A stretch of 64,000 nt of DNA. It comes from Rhynchosporium graminicola (taxonomy: Eukaryota; Ascomycota; Leotiomycetes; Helotiales; Ploettnerulaceae). Positions 59,428 through 64,000 of this stretch are shown piece after piece. The stretch is from contig FJUW01000045.1 of assembly GCA_900074885.1 (NCBI GenBank), forward strand, positions 124,001 through 188,000. The letters are read 5' to 3'. Position 1 is the first letter of the stretch; each line of letters begins with the position of its first letter. The notes beneath the pieces were generated by a model, which searched no databases, was not told the origin of the DNA, and was given only the letters and a program-made list of their open reading frames with translations. Position numbers and translations under genes: made by a program.

Positions 59428-61631
59428 ATGGAGAATCATTCTCGAAAACTCGAAGAGTTCAAGCTTGCACGTTCTCGACGACCAAACGAGGCTGCAATGT
59501 TTGTTGAAAACAAGGTGGCACCAGCGTACCCACAGCCTTCTCCGGTCTACTCAGGGCAGCGGGATGGATTCATATCTCTGGAGGAAGCAAGAAGATTGCA
59601 GCTGATGAAGCATGAGTCTCATCCCATATTATATCTGAGTCAAGTTAACATAACAAATAGCGCAGAGCTGTGGAAAAGGGCAGATGCGGAAACGGACAAG
59701 CTCTTTGTCCTTATGCAGGAAGTACAACTGAAACTCAGTAAGAGATGCAAAGGAACGTCTAACGCATTTGTGCCACTCGATCTGAAGGCTTGCAACTGGG
59801 AAGAAGTAATTTCAGATATCCGTACCACTAGTCAGAGCTGGAAAGAACTGCCTAGAATGTCCAAAGGCCGGAAGTGCCTGGAACGATTGGGGCAAGACTC
59901 TGGGGCCTTTCAAGACTGGCTGGGAATTCTCCCTGCCGGTGACTACGGAGCGAGGTAGCCTCATGCTGTCATGTTTATTCTCAGACAGCTGATTACTATC
60001 TATTTAGTATATGCGGAGTCTTCAAGCTGGCTGTTGGGGTTCGTCAAAAAATCCTAGCTATGGTTCAGCGTCTATTGTCGACATCAAAAGTCCTTGGCGT
60101 ACCGACTGATTCGATTTATAGGCAGCAGGCAGATTCGTTGAAATTGAGGATAGCATTTTTGACGCGCTTACAGAGCTACCAGAAAACATGGAAGGAGCTC
60201 GAAATTACATAAACATTTATCGAGACTCTCCAAATCAATCATTGGAGCGCAGGACATTTGATCTCTATCTTGCCATCCTCGTTTCACTCAATCATATAAT
60301 GCAGTTCTTTGCTGATAGCTCTGCAAGTAGGTCATGTACCGATTTAGCAAACCCAACCATTCAACTGATCTGCGTGATAGGAAAGTTTTTCGAGCCAATT
60401 CTGAAGCAACAGAATTACAAGATTAGTCTCACCAAGAGTCTTGAAGATGTTCGAAAACATGTCGCAAGGATCAAGGATGCTGCGGAACAATGCCTGGCAG
60501 GTCAGGTTGTGGACATTGGCAACAATGTGATCGGAATTCGACAGTTGGCGGACACCACTGTCGAAAGGATTGGGGAGATGGTTCATCAGCAGCTCTACCG
60601 GCTTTTTAAAAATGGTATCCTGGTCAACAACAACGCACATGGCAGGTCATTTCGGCAAATCTATTCAATTTCGCAGCTGACAGAAATGGTAGTCCGTGAA
60701 AACACAAGCGAAGCTACCCCTAACAGCTTTATTGTAGGTAGAGCTCAACATTTGCTCACGCCTGCACCATATGGTGAATATACTGTGCGAGTGAATCTCT
60801 GTAAGGCTGAATTTCTTTACAGATGCAACGCCAGCTGAAGACTTGCTAGAGCTCTTGCGGTTTGATACTCTCCTCATCTCGGAGTCTCTTAAGCGATGTT
60901 TGGAGAGCGGAGACAAATTGGACGACCAAGGAAAGGCACGGGCGTTGGCCATGGTCAATAGCGACAAGATGAGAGTTTGGATTGCAGAAGCCAAATTCTC
61001 TAGCTCCCTAATCGTGAACGGACATTCTGACATGGGAGCAATAGAGGGTCCATCTCCACTGAGTTTTGTGGATGCGCAGCTGGTAAAAGTGTTTGAGTCA
61101 CACGAAGAAGCTCTTGTGATCAGCTACTTTTCTCGCTTTCACAGAAATATTGAATTTACCACTCCAGGAACGCCAACTGCCAGATTGATGGTGTGTCTCA
61201 TTGGTGGGTTGCTGACTGAAATGATGGCTAGGAAATTAGAGGTTGATGTTTTGTTCTTGAAGAGCGAGAAGAGAAAGTTGCAGGATCTCGATCTGACTAC
61301 TCTTTGCAACGCCTTTCGGGATCTTACTATGCAGCTGCCGGCGGGCGCTATCCTTGTCTGTATCCTAGACGAGATCGTCTCCTACGAGTCTTTCAATCCA
61401 AAATCCGAGATAGATGCAATCATGCGACGATTGACTCGTCTAGTCACCAAACACACCGACCTCGTATTCAAATTGCTGGTTACCTCTCGGGGCCGGAGTA
61501 TGAACCTTCAGCAGTACTTCGACGACGAGGATATTCTTGACTTACCAAAGGACAGTGAGTTGAATGATTCAGCGATGTGGAAGATTCGACACATGGGTGA
61601 GCAGAAAGTGCTGGAGGGGACCACGGGGTAG
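59428..61631 (+). CDS. DUF7708-like fungal STAND/NTPase-like protein, 672 residues
   Basis: Exons 59428..59954, 60008..60038, 60122..60773 and 60823..61631 (introns 53, 83 and 49 nt) join in frame. An N-terminal region (ELWKRADAETDKLF..., WEEVISDI..., GILPAGDYGA, then SICGVFKLAVG across the first intron) has the pattern of DUF7708, found at the start of many fungal STAND and ankyrin proteins. A helical middle follows (EGARNYINIY, ERRTFDLYLAILVSLNHIM). The C-terminal half resembles a P-loop NTPase core with a Walker-B-like AILVCILDEIVSYES and LLVTSRG, but I see no GxxxxGK[ST] Walker A, so it is probably a degenerate NTPase. No ankyrin or WD repeats follow; stop TAG. Possibly linked in function to the divergent AAA+ gene. 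Confidence 0.8.
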
Positions 61632-64000
61632 CAGAAACTTCTTTTGTCAGTCGACCAGGGCGCGACCAGAACTGTTGACGCATTCCCTTACACCATTGTG
61701 ATCCTTTAATTTCCCTCATTAACTATAACATGGAACGCAAGAACCAATTCACCTCACAATTTCAAACTCTAAGTATCCAATTTCAGCTGAAAGCAAAAAT
61801 TACTGGTTCCAAAAACAAGGAAGAATGACTGGGAAGAGTGCTTAACGCTGCCGCAAGATAACCCTACTAAAATCACACTCAATTTGTATATGTCTACAGT
61901 GGTCGGTCCTAAAAGCTAACGTGTGATTAGATGATCGAAGCACGTGGAGAGAATTGCATCTATCATATCAGATGGATGCTAAACTACTAGAAGAGGTAAG
62001 GTAATTAAATTCTTCATCGAGGGCGTTGAATCTCCAGCTTTGCTGGGGGGCCTGAAGGGGCAGACCCCCTCAGCGAGTCAGCAGACAATACTGATTGACG
62101 TAGAGCGTATTGTACTCTACTTGGCTATAGTAATTATCGGGTGATTATGAATAATTGACTTAGTTCTCGGGCTCCTGCTAGTGGCTACACTAGCAACCAA
62201 ATCTTCCTCAGAACTCAACAATCAAGTTCCATTCCGTGACCCATTTTTATCTAAGCGAGCCTTTTTTGACGAACAGCACTTACCTAAAAATCGTACTTAC
62301 ATCTTCCAATTCAAGGAAGCCAACCCATCATGGAGCCCTATATAAGAGCTGATTCTGAAGCTTTGTATTCTCACTGATGTAGGCTGGGATGTTAGTAGCA
62401 CCTAAAAAGCACATCTCGACCATAATCATGTGACCAACAAACGGTCAAACATACACCGAAGGAGAAGCCCAATAGAGAGATATGGGATCTATAAGGCAGA
62501 CTTACAGAGCATATAGCCTAAAATCGTATGCCAGACGAACAGGAAGGATTTAAGTTCTGTCGAGGCAGGCAGAGCGCCTCCACTTCAACCAGCCTACAAT
62601 AATTAGACTTTTCGACTGCCAGGTCTTGCGCTGCTGCTCATTTTCAACAGGGCTCCAAATTTGGATGCGACTGCTCATCTTGTGCCGCGTGATGGGACTT
62701 CTTATGGAAGTTGATACTACTGCTGGACAGTTAGTTACGATCCAAGTATTAGCTGTATTTGGCACACACGTAACTTCAATGTTCGTGATGATAATATTAC
62801 AGCTGCTATATTGGCCATGCCAACGAAGTGAGTTGACATCTCCAATTGGCCCAAGAAATCTCAGTTCGGGAAACTCGCCTTGCGAGTATCGAGCTTCAAC
62901 TCATTCCTCGGGGAGCTCAAGTTCGATAAGATCTATGTATAAATTAACACGTCAAATGCGCTAATTTATGCCTTTGAATAACGCCTTACATCGAAACCAT
63001 ATAAATGTACCTACGATTCCCGAAAACGTGCAGCTCTAACATCTAGGCACGCAAGAGAACGTTCAGTATTTCAAGAAACTTCAACAGGTTTCCATTCTTG
63101 GAAAACTTGCGCGTGACGGTCAAAAATTGCTCGGTAGCAAGACATTTATCGACGACAACTACTGCACTAATATTGCAATATTTTAGCATTGCAGTCCAGA
63201 CTAACTTCAATCTCTACTTATATCCAAGTATCTCTCATGGAAGACAAGCTTCCTTCTTCATCAAGCACCCAAAAATAATACGATCGAACAACTCGTGAGC
63301 TAAGAAAAACATCAGCTTCTGCGCCAGAATCTCTTTGAGTTGTTCTGCACATCTAGCGGACTGTTCTCGAAGTTTCCAAAGGGAGGCTTAAGAAGTAGCT
63401 TATATATCCACTTAGTCTTCCTATAGTCATTTGGGAAAAGCTCAGATTAGTTAAACATGTTATTCACTCAGTATATTCTAGAATCAGAGCTTAAGTGGAA
63501 AAAAGCTACAGATCACTTTCATCTCTTTACAGATGCACTCTGGGCGACATAACAAGAAACTAGCGTCGGTAAATGGAAAGGGAATATTGGTAAGGTTTAA
63601 AAAGGGATTTCCCACGGTCATATGGTATAGTTAAAAATTGCCTAGATCACAACCCTAATTTAGATTATAGTGATAAGAAAATAATATCAACACCCCACTT
63701 AACAGCACCATACCTTACCCAGTTCCCTCCCCTTCCCATTCCATCCCTTCTATCCTTCACATTCGCTACCTATACTCAATATTCCAGAAAACCTTACACC
63801 CTCCCAGCATCTCTCGCACACTCCAATTCAATCCATGACTTTCACATCCCCTCGGCATCGGTGAAATAAGCAGCCGCTCTTGCTCAACAATCGATTGGGA
63901 ATTCCCATTACTCACTTGTGGGTGAATCATCCGCAAAAAGTATCTTGTAAGGCTGGATTGGATATTATACCCAGGCACAGAGTCTACGTTTACGAGATGC
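61632..64000. other. Right-end spacer, 2.4 kb
   Basis: No supported gene. Includes the MITE-like repeat copy 2 at 62044..62195. Minus-strand frames at 62550..62765 and 63766..63978 are short and motif-less. Confidence 0.5.
62044..62195 (-). repeat. MITE-like short dispersed repeat, copy 2 (inverted relative to copy 1)
   Basis: On the minus strand it reads TGCTAGTGTAGCCACTAGCA, GAGCCCGAGAAC..., TCATAATCA..., and ends in a G/C-rich block (CTGAGGGGGTCTGCCCC, GGCCCCCC), in the same order and spacing as 48509..48660. Confidence 0.55.

Overview
This is a 64 kb piece of a filamentous ascomycete (Pezizomycotina) genome. It has short GT-AG introns with CTAAC/CTGAC branch sites, an AA9 lytic polysaccharide monooxygenase, DUF-type fungal NTPases, and retroelements whose near-total loss of CpA/TpG dinucleotides and dense TAA/TAG stops are the mark of repeat-induced point mutation (RIP). 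The mix would suit a leotiomycete, but that is a guess from general resemblance, not from a search.

Layout. 0-19 kb is gene-containing host DNA: the 3' end of SET1 (H3K4 methyltransferase), TRM112 (methyltransferase activator), an unrecognised BTB-like(?) protein, an AA9 LPMO, YTM1 (60S ribosome biogenesis), a decayed gene for a cysteine-rich secreted/GPI-anchored protein, and a three-exon unrecognised gene of 568 codons. 19.6-29.7 kb is one complete but heavily RIPped Ty3/Gypsy element (element A) with 183 bp LTRs and the 5 bp target duplication ACCTG. It carries an extra long reading frame downstream of a chromodomain-bearing pol. 29.7-34.6 kb is a host island with an MFS monocarboxylate-transporter-like gene and a small ORF. 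34.6-48.3 kb is a nested transposon island: a TIR element (D) holding a gag-only LTR element (C) and a solo LTR, next to a piggyBac-like element whose transposase is split by a Gypsy element (B1, minus strand). B1 is itself interrupted by a second copy in the opposite direction (B2). A 371-base run of N lies at the junction of the two inverted copies. 48.3-64 kb is host again: a single-module NRPS-like A-T-R reductase gene (frameshifted), a RIP-degraded coding relic, and a divergent pair made of a 13-exon AAA+ ATPase (minus) and a DUF7708-like STAND/NTPase-like protein (plus).

The housekeeping genes (SET1, TRM112, YTM1) are intact. The accessory genes (Cys-rich protein, NRPS-like reductase, possibly the MFS transporter) carry disabling changes and lie between or beside transposon blocks, the picture expected of a fast-evolving compartment. 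Exon-intron models were built by hand from splice signals and reading-frame continuity. No database search was possible, so family names rest on motifs recognised by eye.
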